64,000 nucleotides of DNA from positions 248,001-312,000 of the forward strand of contig NZ_JAQGLB010000007.1 of assembly GCF_027853965.1 (NCBI RefSeq), read 5' to 3'. The DNA comes from Saccharopolyspora indica. GTDB lineage: Bacteria > Actinomycetota > Actinomycetes > Mycobacteriales > Pseudonocardiaceae. Both the position numbers and the translations under genes were made by a program. This document shows, piece after piece, positions 50,110 through 58,052 of this stretch (positions are counted from its first letter, which is position 1; each line of letters starts with the position of its first letter). The notes under the pieces are model-generated. The model was not told where the DNA came from. It searched no databases and saw nothing but the letters and a program-made list of their open reading frames with translations.

Positions 50110-50138
50110 CTGAGCATTCACCTCGATCAGCGCCTGCA

Positions 50139-50164
50139 CCGCGACGCAAGAGGAGCCTGGAAAC
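50139..50164 (-). repeat. Fragment of the 3' structured element
   Basis: 26 bases, ending GAGGAGCCTGGAAAC, match the terminal tail of copies A-C at about 24 positions. The rest of the element is missing. Like the full copies, it lies just past a stop codon (Fpg/Nei gene at 50170). Confidence 0.6.
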
Positions 50165-50169
50165 AGGCA

Positions 50170-51021
50170 CTACTTCAGCAGCCGGGAGAGCCTGCGATCG
50201 GCCAGTGGTTTGCCGCCTGTCTGGCAGGTGGGGCAGTACTGCATCGAGCGGTCCGCGAAGGACACCTCGCGGACGAGGTCCCCGCACACCGGGCAGGGCA
50301 GCCCGGTCCGCGCGTGCACCCGCAGCCCCGAGCGCTTCTCCGCCTTCAGCCGGGCGGCGTCCTGGCCCACCGAGCGCTGCACCGCGTCCTTCAAGATCTC
50401 CTGCGTGCTCGCGTGCAGGCGGGCCACCGCATCGGCGTCGAGCTTCCCCGAGGTGGCGAACGGCGAGAGCTTCGCGGCGTGCAGGATCTCGTCGGAGTAG
50501 GCGTTGCCGATCCCGGCCAGCGCGGACTGGTCGGTGAGCAGCGTCTTGATCCGCTCGGTGCGCCCGGCCAGGATCGCGGCCAGCCCGTCGGCGTCCAGCT
50601 CCAGCGCGTCCGGGCCCAGCTTCGCGATCCCCGGCACCTCGGCCGGATCGGCGACCACCCACACCGCCAGCTTCTTCTGGGTGCCCGCCTCGGTCAGGTC
50701 GAACCCGACGCCGCCGAGGTGCACGCGCAGCGCGATCGGCCCGCGGCCGGGCTTGGGCGGTGCGGGCGAGAGCTTGTCCGACCAGCGCAGCCAGCCGGCC
50801 CGCGCGAGGTGGCAGACCAGGTGCAACCCGTCGCAGTCCAGGTCCAGGTACTTGCCGTGGCGCGCTGCTGCGGTGACGGTGCGGCCGTGCAGCTCGGTCC
50901 ACGGCGGACTGGCCGTCTTCAGCACGCTCATCGACGCGACGTCGACCCGGACCACGGTGCGACCCACGGCGTTGTCGCGCAGGTGCTGCGCCAACGCTTC
51001 GACCTCAGGAAGTTCCGGCAC
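50170..51021 (-). CDS. Fpg/Nei-family DNA glycosylase/AP lyase
   Basis: 283 residues from GTG 51021, which places VPELPEVEAL at the N-terminus; after Met removal Pro is the catalytic nucleophile and Glu follows. Further marks are HGKYLDLDC (catalytic Lys region), the helix-two-turn-helix IGNAYSDEILHAAKLSPF, and a C-terminal zinc finger CPVCG...CPTCQTGGKPL with the DNA-binding Arg region. It removes oxidised bases in base-excision repair. Whether it is Fpg or Nei2-like is not settled. Confidence 0.92.
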   Translation of the reverse strand: MPELPEVEALAQHLRDNAVGRTVVRVDVASMSVLKTASPPWTELHGRTVTAAARHGKYLDLDCDGLHLVCHLARAGWLRWSDKLSPAPPKPGRGPIALRVHLGGVGFDLTEAGTQKKLAVWVVADPAEVPGIAKLGPDALELDADGLAAILAGRTERIKTLLTDQSALAGIGNAYSDEILHAAKLSPFATSGKLDADAVARLHASTQEILKDAVQRSVGQDAARLKAEKRSGLRVHARTGLPCPVCGDLVREVSFADRSMQYCPTCQTGGKPLADRRLSRLLK

Positions 51022-51038
51022 GACCCCAGTGTGCGGTG

Positions 51039-51084
51039 TTCGTGAGCATTTCGGGGCGCTATGACACCCCGAACCGCTCACGGA
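51039..51084. repeat. 46-bp inverted repeat (CCGTGAGC family, copy 2)
   Basis: CGTGAGCATTTCGGGG and CCCCGAACCGCTCACG pair with one mismatch around CGCTATGACA. It lies 18 bases upstream of the Fpg/Nei start and downstream of the membrane protein stop at 51121. Nearly identical to copy 1 in arms and centre. Confidence 0.7.
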
Positions 51085-51120
51085 CCCACGCACGACCGAA
51101 CCGGCAGGCGCTCCCAGCGA

Positions 51121-51558
51121 TCACTCCACCGGCTGAAGGCTGCCGTTCATGTCGGGTTCGGCGTAGAGCTCGATGTGGCGGGCCACCTCGGAGACCTCCT
51201 TGCGGACGTCGTAGAAGCCGCGCACCACGCCCACCCAGGTCTCCGGCGGGTTCTCCTCGTGGTCGCCCGGCGTGGCCGCGGTGACCGTCCACGGCCGGTG
51301 CAGCACCCAGCGCACCGGGAAGAACAGCACCGCCACGATCAGCAGCAGGATCAGCCACGGCGGCACGTACACCTCGTCGGGCGTCCAGATCACGAACAGC
51401 ACGACCAGGAACAGCAGCACCCCGCCCATCACCACACCGGGACCGGCGCCGCCGTTGACGTCGTGCTCGAACTCCTCCGCCGCGATCGGATTGGACCACT
51501 CCAGGTTCGCCTTGATGGTCCACTCGCGGCCGTCGGAGCCCCGCACCACCCGGTTCAT
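51121..51558 (-). CDS. Two-helix membrane protein, unknown
   Basis: 145 residues from ATG 51558 with GGGAGG upstream. A soluble start (VVRGSDGREWTIKANLEWSN), two membrane helices (VVMGGVLLFLVVLFVIW and WLILLLIVAVLFFPVRWVL) and a cytoplasmic end with GFYDVRKEVSEVARHIELYA. The N-terminal GREWTI...NLEWSNP looks conserved in actinobacteria, but I cannot assign a function. Confidence 0.65.
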   Translation of the reverse strand: MNRVVRGSDGREWTIKANLEWSNPIAAEEFEHDVNGGAGPGVVMGGVLLFLVVLFVIWTPDEVYVPPWLILLLIVAVLFFPVRWVLHRPWTVTAATPGDHEENPPETWVGVVRGFYDVRKEVSEVARHIELYAEPDMNGSLQPVE

Positions 51559-51743
51559 CGTCGCCTCCCCGCCCACCCGGGCTGGTCGCCTCGCCAACAT
51601 CGCTTCGCCACACCGAACCCCGGCGCTAACCGAGCGTGAAGCAACGGTACCGCGCGCGTCATGGGCCCGACGGGTGATAGTCGTTCCCGAACGGGCCCAT
51701 TGTCGATCATGTCCGACGGCCGGGCCAACCCCGCGACAGCACG

Positions 51744-52343
51744 TCAAGCGCGGCGCAAGCACCTCCGCGACCGCCCGGCGGGCAGATCCGACGCCTGGTG
51801 ATACGCCTCACGCAATCCGCGCCGGGCCCGGTGCGCCAGCACAGCGGTCGCGTTCGGCGTCAAACCCAGCTGCCGCGCGATGCTGGCCGGCCGGTGCCCC
51901 TCCACCTCGGTGCGCCACAAGACCTCGCGCCACCGCGCGGGCAGCCGCAGGAACGCCCTGGCCAGCAGCTCGCCCTCCGCCTGCGCCACCTGGTGATCGC
52001 CCTGCCGCGGCACGTGCTCGCCCAGCTCGTCGGAGTTCATCGGCTCGTCCCGCCGCGCGGCGGCCCACTCCGCCAGCACCCGCCGAACCACCGTGAACAG
52101 GTAAGTCCTGATCGCCTCCCGCGGTCCGCGCCCGGCGCGAACCGCGCGCAGCACGCGCAGGAAGACCTCCGCGACCACGTCGTCGACGTCGATCCCCGGG
52201 CGCTGCATGCTCAACGCGAACCGCCGCACCATGGGCGCGTGCCTGCGGTACAGCTCCCCGAACGCGGAATCGTCGCCCGCCCGCAACCGCGCCAGCAGCA
52301 CCCCGTCCTCGGACGACAGCCCCGCAGCTTCGCTCAACCCCAA
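51744..52343 (-). CDS. ECF RNA polymerase sigma factor without visible anti-sigma gene
   Basis: 199 residues if the TTG at 52343 is used; it follows GGGGGAGG by four bases, whereas the upstream GTG at 52385 has no good site. Region 2 (DSAFGELYRRHAPMVRRFAL, DVDDVVAEVFLRVLRAV) and region 4 (LPARWREVLWRTEVEGHRPA, LGLTPNATAVLAHRARRGL) are typical of ECF factors. The C-terminus is basic (GRSRRCLRRA). No zinc-finger or membrane anti-sigma gene is adjacent. Confidence 0.88.
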   Translation of the reverse strand: MGLSEAAGLSSEDGVLLARLRAGDDSAFGELYRRHAPMVRRFALSMQRPGIDVDDVVAEVFLRVLRAVRAGRGPREAIRTYLFTVVRRVLAEWAAARRDEPMNSDELGEHVPRQGDHQVAQAEGELLARAFLRLPARWREVLWRTEVEGHRPASIARQLGLTPNATAVLAHRARRGLREAYHQASDLPAGRSRRCLRRA

Positions 52344-52440
52344 CGTTCCTCCCCCAGCCCAGCCGACCGGCGAAACCCTCCGCACCGGCCGGAACCGCTA
52401 CCGCGGACGCACCCGACGACGGCGGCACCAGGAGGCCGCG

Positions 52441-52791
52441 ATGGATCTCGACGAGCCCGCGAAACAGTCGGCCAACCGCTGCGCTCAGCACGCTGCGCGC
52501 CGACTCCGATCCCCCCAGATGACGCCGGTACCGGTCACCACCGACCGCGCCGGACACGTCACCGTCAGACTGTCGCTGGCCCCGCCGAAGACCGCAACCG
52601 CCCGGCCACCCACACGCGTGGCGCCGCGTCCTCCCGAGCCGCTTCCTCCAGCGCGCGGAGATCGTCGAGCTCCCCGCCGCTGCCGGAGCCTCTCCGACGA
52701 GCATCCGCCCGATCTGCGTATCCCCAGGTCACGCGGGTCGGACACCGCATCCCGCCGCGCACCGCACCCACCCGCGCGACCGCCGATCTGA
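52441..52791 (+). pseudogene. Possible small or decayed gene divergent from the sigma factor
   Basis: An ATG frame of 116 codons begins MDLDEPAKQSANRCAQHAAR and continues VPVTTDRAGHVTVRLSLAPP with strong third-position GC, but from about 52610 that bias moves to the next frame, as if a single-base shift had occurred. The rest of the 527-base gap to the tRNA holds no other candidate. It may be a frameshifted remnant or noncoding. Confidence 0.25.
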
Positions 52792-52870
52792 TCAATTGAG
52801 ACCCCCCGGTGAACGCGCTCGGAACGATGGGCTAAAGTAGTCACCAACAGCCCACCGGGGCGATGAAAAT

Positions 52871-52943
52871 GCGGATGTAGCGCAGCTGGTAGCGCATCAC
52901 CTTGCCAAGGTGAGGGTCGCGGGTTCGAGTCCCGTCATCCGCT
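52871..52943 (+). tRNA. tRNA-Gly (anticodon GCC)
   Basis: 73 bases folding as a cloverleaf: acceptor GCGGATG/CATCCGC, D-arm GCGC...GCGC with GCTGGTA loop, anticodon stem TCACC/GGTGA with loop TTGCCAA (anticodon GCC), T-arm GCGGG/CCCGT with TTCGAGT, discriminator T. The CCA end is not encoded. A TAAAGT box lies at 52833-52838. Confidence 0.97.
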
Positions 52944-53004
52944 CGGAGCTGGGAGCCGTGTGCCACGCATTCGCGTTGGCCTCGGCTCCTTCGCCATTGT
53001 ATTG

Positions 53005-53020
53005 GGGGGGTCGACCCCCC
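53005..53020. terminator. Palindrome GGGGGGTCGACCCCCC downstream of tRNA-Gly
   Basis: A perfect 16-bp palindrome followed by AAACCCCCC, 61 bases past the tRNA. A weaker GGAGCC...GGCTCC stem precedes it at 52952-52989. Either could end the tRNA transcript. Confidence 0.5.
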
Positions 53021-53049
53021 AAACCCCCCACGGGGCGGGGGTTGCTTCT

Positions 53050-53340
53050 CGAGTGCTCCTTGCGGTGGGTGGTGTACCCGGCCTGGGTTCTGGACCAGCG
53101 ATTCGGACCTGGCATCGGTGGTGGCCGTGGGATCCTCGCAGCGGTGGTCGTTTTCTCGTTGAGCGGCTGTGCCTGTTTGAGGCTGGTGCTGGTGGGTTTG
53201 GGTTGGTTGGGTGGTTTGGGTGGGTTTGGGTTTGGGTTGATCTTCTTTTTGGTTTTGGGTTCGCTCGAAATTGGGAATTTTCTTGTTTCTCGGGTTGTGC
53301 GGGGTGCGGGGGCTGGTGGGGTGTGATCTTCTCGGGGGCG
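53050..53340 (+). other. Strand-asymmetric G/T-rich intergenic region
   Basis: The top strand is dominated by G and T; 53191-53239 reads as a run of GGTTT/GGTT/GGGT units with at least five GGG tracts one to six bases apart, capable of forming a G-quadruplex. Open frames here give low-complexity Gly/Leu/Phe/Val chains and start inside the tRNA, so I do not call a gene. Confidence 0.6.
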
Positions 53341-53369
53341 CCTTGTTCTCGGTTTTTGGAGGGTTTTTC

Positions 53370-53720
53370 ATGCGTCGGGTTGTTGTTGGTCTGCTGGCCG
53401 TCGGGGTTCTCGGGAGCATCGGTGGCGGGGTTGCCAATGCCGTTGGCGAGCCTTACCAGCAGCCGAATTCCTCGGAGTCCTGGGGCTGGCACATCAACGG
53501 TCAGAAGTTCAGCTCCTGGCAGGGCGGGTCGAGCTCCACCACCTCCAGCACGACCACCTCGTCGACGACTTCCACCACCACTACCAGCACTTCTCCCCGA
53601 TCCGGTGACGGCGGGCAGGGCGGCAGCGCGCAGGGCGGCTCGTCCTCCAGCTACGTCCAGGGCGACGGTTGGGCGTACAGCTTCGCGCAGGGCGAGAACG
53701 CCCAGGGCGCCAACGGTTGA
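53370..53720 (+). CDS. Small secreted Ser/Thr-rich protein, unknown
   Basis: 116 residues with GGAGGG before the ATG. Signal peptide MRRVVVGLLAVGVLGSIGGG ending ANA at about 24, then EPYQQPNSSESWGWHINGQK, a run of Ser and Thr (about 55-75), and a Gly/Gln-rich end with GDGWAYSFAQGENAQG. Probably secreted, possibly O-glycosylated in the Ser/Thr segment (inference). No family recognised. It follows the G/T-rich region and is closed by a strong hairpin. Confidence 0.65.
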   Translation: MRRVVVGLLAVGVLGSIGGGVANAVGEPYQQPNSSESWGWHINGQKFSSWQGGSSSTTSSTTTSSTTSTTTTSTSPRSGDGGQGGSAQGGSSSSYVQGDGWAYSFAQGENAQGANG

Positions 53721-53725
53721 GTTCG

Positions 53726-53763
53726 GGGATGTGCCGCGCTCGGTGGCGGGCGCGGCACATCCC
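53726..53763 (+). terminator. Hairpin terminator of the secreted protein gene
   Basis: GGGATGTGCCGCGC and its complement (14 bp) flank a 10-base loop, five bases after the TGA. The 236 bases from 53764 to 53999 contain the promoter of the next gene and no gene I can support. Confidence 0.8.
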
Positions 53764-53999
53764 ATTTCCGCCCTCCGCCTTTCAGCTCGGATCAGCGAAA
53801 TGATCCGGGCGATCTTTCATTCACCATTCGGCGCGCGCCGGAACAATTCACGAATGCCGAACCGGAGTTGAAGCAATTCCGCGTTGATCTCGACCGGCCG
53901 ACGCCGCCGAGGTCGGCCCGCCGAGCGGTTCCGGCCGGTGCGCTCGGCCGATAGGCTCCCCCGGCGAAGCACGGGCCGCCGTGCGCGGGGAGGAGCTGC

Positions 54000-54569
54000 A
54001 TGTCCGGTGCCACTCGTTCGCGGGTGCGGAGGTCGTCGGGCGTCGGGCTGTGCGTCCTCGCCGTCGGCATCGGGCTCGCCGCAGCGGGCTGGATCCTGCC
54101 CTCGTCCACCGCGCCCGGCTACACGAGCGTGCCGAACACGTGCGAGTCGGTTTCGCCGCAGTCGCTGGAGGAGGCGTTCGAGCCGCGGCAGGCCGAGATC
54201 TACGAGCAGCGGCACGGCGTCGACGGCGGTCGCCACAGCTCGAAGTGCCAGTGGCGGACCGAAGGGCCGGTGCGCGGCGAGCGGAAGACCCGGTTGCAGG
54301 TCGAGATGGCGATCGAGTTCGACCGCGAAGCACGCCCGGACACCGCCTACGTCGACCAGTTCCTCGACTACCTGGAGCTGGAACCGGGCGCAGCCGAAGT
54401 ACCCGGCCTGGACGCGCGAGCGGTCCTGATCCGCAGCCCCCGCGACGTCCAGCTCGTCGCGGCCAAGGACAACATGACGATCGCGGTCCGCTACAGCGCG
54501 GCACCGGCCGCCGAACTCGAACCGGTCGCCCGGCGGGTGGTCGAGGAGCTGCTGGTCGTCGCGGGCTGA
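54000..54569 (+). CDS. Membrane-anchored extracytoplasmic protein, unknown
   Basis: 189 residues with GGGAGGAG upstream of the ATG. A basic start, one hydrophobic segment (GVGLCVLAVGIGLAAAGWIL) and then an outside domain with two cysteines (NTCESV, SKCQWR) and LQVEMAIEFDREARPDTAYVD. The Cys pair and the regular strand pattern recall DUF3558-type envelope proteins, without a lipobox. Function unknown. It precedes the mycothiol-type enzyme gene by 90 bases. Confidence 0.6.
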   Translation: MSGATRSRVRRSSGVGLCVLAVGIGLAAAGWILPSSTAPGYTSVPNTCESVSPQSLEEAFEPRQAEIYEQRHGVDGGRHSSKCQWRTEGPVRGERKTRLQVEMAIEFDREARPDTAYVDQFLDYLELEPGAAEVPGLDARAVLIRSPRDVQLVAAKDNMTIAVRYSAAPAAELEPVARRVVEELLVVAG

Positions 54570-54659
54570 GCCGGTGGGGCTTCTTCTCCGCGCTGCGATG
54601 ATTCCGCGCCGTTGGCGGGGTCCATGGGGTGGCATTGCCGACATCGCGGAGGAACGGAC

Positions 54660-55280
54660 ATGACCGCAGGGCTCTGGGAGCTGGTACACGACGAGCGCGA
54701 AGCGCTGGCAGCTGATCTGTCGGGGCTTTCCGAGGAGCAGTGGTCGACGCCGTCGCTCTGCGAGGGGTTGACCGTGCGGGAGGTGCTCGCGCACATCACC
54801 GCAGGCGCGAGCTTGAACCCCGTGCAGTGGTTGGCGGGCGTGATCCGCTGCCGCTTCGACTTCGACAGGCAGGTGGCCATGCGGTTGGCCGAGCACCTGG
54901 GCGCGGACGGGGCCGAGACTCTCGACCGGTTCCGCCGCACCGTCACGAGCAGGACGAAGCCGCCGCTGCCCGTGATCGCGATGCTCGGCGAGGTCGTCGT
55001 GCACGGCGAGGACATCCGGCGGCCGCTGGGCATCCACCGCGACCACCCGATCAGCACCATCACGCAGGTGGCCGAGTACTACCGCGGCTCCGACCTCGTA
55101 GTCCGGGCGAAGGGCCGGATCGGCGGGCTGCGGCTCGCCGCGACCGACGGGCCGTTCGAGACCGGCACCGGGCAGCTCGCTTCCGGCACCACCCTGGCGC
55201 TGACCATGGCGATGGTCGGTCGCGCGGCGTACTGCGAAGACCTCGAAGGCGACGGCGTCGCAGCGCTCCGCTCCCGCTAA
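54660..55280 (+). CDS. Maleylpyruvate isomerase/mycothiol-dependent (DinB-like) family protein
   Basis: 206 residues from ATG 54660 with GGAGG upstream. The N-terminal four-helix DinB-like domain has [20 protein letters not shown] and [10 protein letters not shown], with His at the metal positions, and a later [13 protein letters not shown] supplies the third His. The C-terminal part is the small SCP2-like domain. Family members use mycothiol as cofactor; the substrate is unknown. The stop overlaps the msrA stop (CTAA). Confidence 0.85.
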   Translation: MTAGLWELVHDEREALAADLSGLSEEQWSTPSLCEGLTVREVLAHITAGASLNPVQWLAGVIRCRFDFDRQVAMRLAEHLGADGAETLDRFRRTVTSRTKPPLPVIAMLGEVVVHGEDIRRPLGIHRDHPISTITQVAEYYRGSDLVVRAKGRIGGLRLAATDGPFETGTGQLASGTTLALTMAMVGRAAYCEDLEGDGVAALRSR

Positions 55281-55939
55281 GCGGTCACCCCGGTGCCGAT
55301 CGGGCAGGAGACGCCGGTGCCGCCGAGGCCGCAGTAGCCGTTCGGGTTCTTGGCGTCGCTCAGGTACTGCTGGTGGTAGGTCTCCGCGTAGTAGAAGGCC
55401 TCCAGCGGGGCGATCTCGGTGGTGATCTCGCCGCGGTTCGCCGCGCTGAGGGCCTGCTGGAACACCTCGTGGCTGGCCTCCGCCTCGGCGCGCTGGGCGT
55501 CGTCGGTGAGGTAGATCGCCGAGCGGTACTGGGTGCCGAGGTCGTTGCCCTGGCGCATGCCCTGGGTCGGGTCGTGGTTCTCCCAGAACACCTTCAGGAC
55601 CTGGGCGTAGCTGATCACCTTCGGGTCGAACACGACCAGCACCACCTCGGTGTGGCCGGTGCGGCCGGAGCAGACCTCTTCGTAGGTCGGGTTCGGGGTG
55701 TACCCGCCCGCGTAGCCGACCGCGGTGGTCCACACCCCCTCGGTGCGCCAGAAGACGCGCTCCGCGCCCCAGAAGCAGCCCATGCCCACGACCGCCGTGG
55801 CGTAGCCGTCCGGGAACGGCGGGACGATCCGGCGATCGGGGTGCACCGCGTGGAACTCCGCCACCGGCAGCGGGGTGTCCCGTCCGGGCAGGGCCGCCGC
55901 CTGGTCGATCAGGCTCGTCTTGTCACCGAAAAGCGCCAT
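55277..55939 (-). CDS. msrA: Peptide-methionine (S)-S-oxide reductase
   Basis: 220 residues. The catalytic GCFWG is at 54-58 (Cys55), followed by [25 protein letters not shown]-terminal resolving cysteines are at about 203 and 212 (GYCGLGG, VSCPIG). It reduces methionine-S-sulfoxide in proteins using thioredoxin. TACCCT seven bases before the ATG suggests a leaderless mRNA. It converges with the mycothiol-type gene. Confidence 0.96.
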   Translation of the reverse strand: MALFGDKTSLIDQAAALPGRDTPLPVAEFHAVHPDRRIVPPFPDGYATAVVGMGCFWGAERVFWRTEGVWTTAVGYAGGYTPNPTYEEVCSGRTGHTEVVLVVFDPKVISYAQVLKVFWENHDPTQGMRQGNDLGTQYRSAIYLTDDAQRAEAEASHEVFQQALSAANRGEITTEIAPLEAFYYAETYHQQYLSDAKNPNGYCGLGGTGVSCPIGTGVTA

Positions 55940-55960
55940 GTTCCCGAGGGTACGCCTCGA

Positions 55961-57835
55961 TCAGCGGCGGTCCTGGTGCTTGGGATGGGGGCGGGTCTCC
56001 TCGTCGGGGCTCGGCGGGGGCTCCGGGCGCGCGTGGCGGCCGGTGCCCGCGCGGCGGGCCGGTGGGCGCGGCCGGCCCGGCGGCGTCTGCCGGGGTTCCA
56101 CGTCGCCGGACAGGCGCTTGGCCAGCGCGGAGTCCTCCGGGAGCGGGGTCGCGCGGCGACGCGGCGGGGCGTCGAGCGGACGCTGCGGGCGCGGGTACGG
56201 GCGTCCCGGTGCCGCGCCGTTGCGGGGTTCGGACGCGCCGTGGCGACCGCTCGGCGGTGCGTCCGCCGACGGGCGGGCGATTCCGGTCGGCATCGAGCCG
56301 CGGTCCTGCGGTGCGCCGTTGCGCGCCTCCAGCGGGCGGACCGGCCCGTCCGCCCGGTTCGGCAGGGAGTCCGCGCGCCGCCTGCGGCCGACGCTGACGT
56401 CCGGGCGCGGTGCGGCGGGCTGGTCGGACGGCTTCACGTCGCCGATCGGCCTGACCCGGCGCGGCTGGTCGGCGTCCTCCGCCCTCCGGCGCGGGCGGTC
56501 GGCGTCCGGCACCGGCGTACCGCGGGGCGGCGTCGGCGGACGAGGCCGGTCGTCCTGCGACGGCGTGCCACGAGGTGGTGTGGATGGGCGGTCGTCCTGC
56601 GACGGCGTGCCGCGGGGCGGGGTGGGCGTGCGGGGACGGCCCGGGCGGCCGACCGGGGTCACCTTCGTGGTCGCCTCCGGGGCCGGTTTCGCGTCGGGCT
56701 CGTCGTCCTCCTCCGGCTCGTCGGGTTCCTCGACGTCGGCCGGCTCCTCCTTCTTCTTCGGGGCCGGGGTGAGGTAGTGCCGCAGCTTCATCGTCGGGTC
56801 CTCGATGAACTTCCACGACAGCGTGCCGATCACGTAGGCCAGCGGTGCGGCGCAGATCAGCATCAGCCACTGGTTGCGGACGCCCGCCATGGCCAGCAGC
56901 TGCTGGATCGGGAAGCCCCACACGTACACGCCGTAGCTGCCGTTGACCCACACCCCGGGGACGGTCAGCCGGGCGGGCCAGTAGTGCCCGGCCAGCACCA
57001 CCGCGTAGCTGACCACGAAGACCATCAGGAAGGAGCCCGCGATGCTGTTGGGCATCAGCGCCAGCACCACGAGCCCGGCGCCCGCGGCCAGCGGCGACAG
57101 CGGGATCCGGTAGAGGTTCAGCACCACGCCGAAGGCGAAGGCGACCAGGAACGCCACCAGCGACTCGACCGGGACGCTGAGCAGCGAACCGGCCGACTCC
57201 GAACCGGGGATCTCGTCCAGGTACCGGTCCCAGATGACCAGCCCGACCAGCGCGACCACCACGATCCAGCGGTACTTGTCCTTGCCCGCTCCGACCACCA
57301 GCAGCAGGAACAGCCCGGCGTAGGCGAGCAGCTCCATCGGCAGCGTCCACAGCGAGCCGTTCACCGCGTCCGGCCACGGGTTGTCCGCGAACACCCCGGG
57401 CAGCTCGTGCTTGAGCGTGAGCATCCCGGCGTTGTTGACGATGTAGCCCCAGGTGCCGTGCGCGGCGAAGTAGTCGCCCGCGGACAGGGTGGTGACCAGC
57501 GGGCCGATGATCAGCGCCATGGCCAACGTCACGGTCAGCATCGGCGGCCACAGGCGCAGGACCCGCTTCGCGGCGAACCTGCCCAGGTGCGGGTCGCGGA
57601 GCCAACTCTCCGTGATCTGGAAGCCGCTCATCGCGAAGAAGCCCATCAGGACGCCGTCGTCGGGCCGCAGCGCCCAGTCCTTCGAGAACAGCACGCCCTC
57701 GCCGGCCAGCGGTGAGCTGTGACCGTAGATGACCAGCACCGCGCCGATCATCCGGATCCAGGCGAAACCGTGGTGCGGCTCGGCGAACAACTCCGGACGG
57801 GTGTGCACGACCCGCGCATCACCCACCCAGATCAC
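55961..57835 (-). CDS. Acyltransferase-3 membrane protein with long disordered tail
   Basis: 624 residues. The first ~355 form an acyltransferase family 3 domain of about ten membrane helices: FAWIRMIGAVLVIYGHSSPL with the catalytic-type His, FFAMSGFQITESW and WTLPMELLAYAGLFLLL. The remaining ~265 residues are cytoplasmic, Pro/Arg/Asp-rich and contain three near-identical TPPRGTPSQDDRP units near 415-455. Such enzymes O-acylate surface glycans or lipids. Divergent from the SHOCT-like gene. Confidence 0.82.
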   Translation of the reverse strand: MIWVGDARVVHTRPELFAEPHHGFAWIRMIGAVLVIYGHSSPLAGEGVLFSKDWALRPDDGVLMGFFAMSGFQITESWLRDPHLGRFAAKRVLRLWPPMLTVTLAMALIIGPLVTTLSAGDYFAAHGTWGYIVNNAGMLTLKHELPGVFADNPWPDAVNGSLWTLPMELLAYAGLFLLLVVGAGKDKYRWIVVVALVGLVIWDRYLDEIPGSESAGSLLSVPVESLVAFLVAFAFGVVLNLYRIPLSPLAAGAGLVVLALMPNSIAGSFLMVFVVSYAVVLAGHYWPARLTVPGVWVNGSYGVYVWGFPIQQLLAMAGVRNQWLMLICAAPLAYVIGTLSWKFIEDPTMKLRHYLTPAPKKKEEPADVEEPDEPEEDDEPDAKPAPEATTKVTPVGRPGRPRTPTPPRGTPSQDDRPSTPPRGTPSQDDRPRPPTPPRGTPVPDADRPRRRAEDADQPRRVRPIGDVKPSDQPAAPRPDVSVGRRRRADSLPNRADGPVRPLEARNGAPQDRGSMPTGIARPSADAPPSGRHGASEPRNGAAPGRPYPRPQRPLDAPPRRRATPLPEDSALAKRLSGDVEPRQTPPGRPRPPARRAGTGRHARPEPPPSPDEETRPHPKHQDRR

Positions 57836-58052
57836 CCCATCAAGTCAATGCCCCCGCCAGAGAGGTCAACGCTGCGTAGCCTAGCTGGGGGCGAGGCGGT
57901 TGGGGACCCATTACCTCTTTGCCGCCCGGGACGACCAGACCGGGGGCCGGATCGTTATCCGGCCGGTGCCCCGCAGCCCACCGACCGGGTGCCAGAATGG
58001 CGATCGATCGCATGTGGGGGCGTTCGCTGTTCAATCCGGAAAGGGCGCATCG

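Noticed and set aside
52910..53326. 138-codon plus-strand frame downstream of tRNA-Gly
   Set aside because: It starts inside the tRNA gene and reads Gly/Leu/Phe low complexity produced by the G/T-rich strand; no ribosome site.
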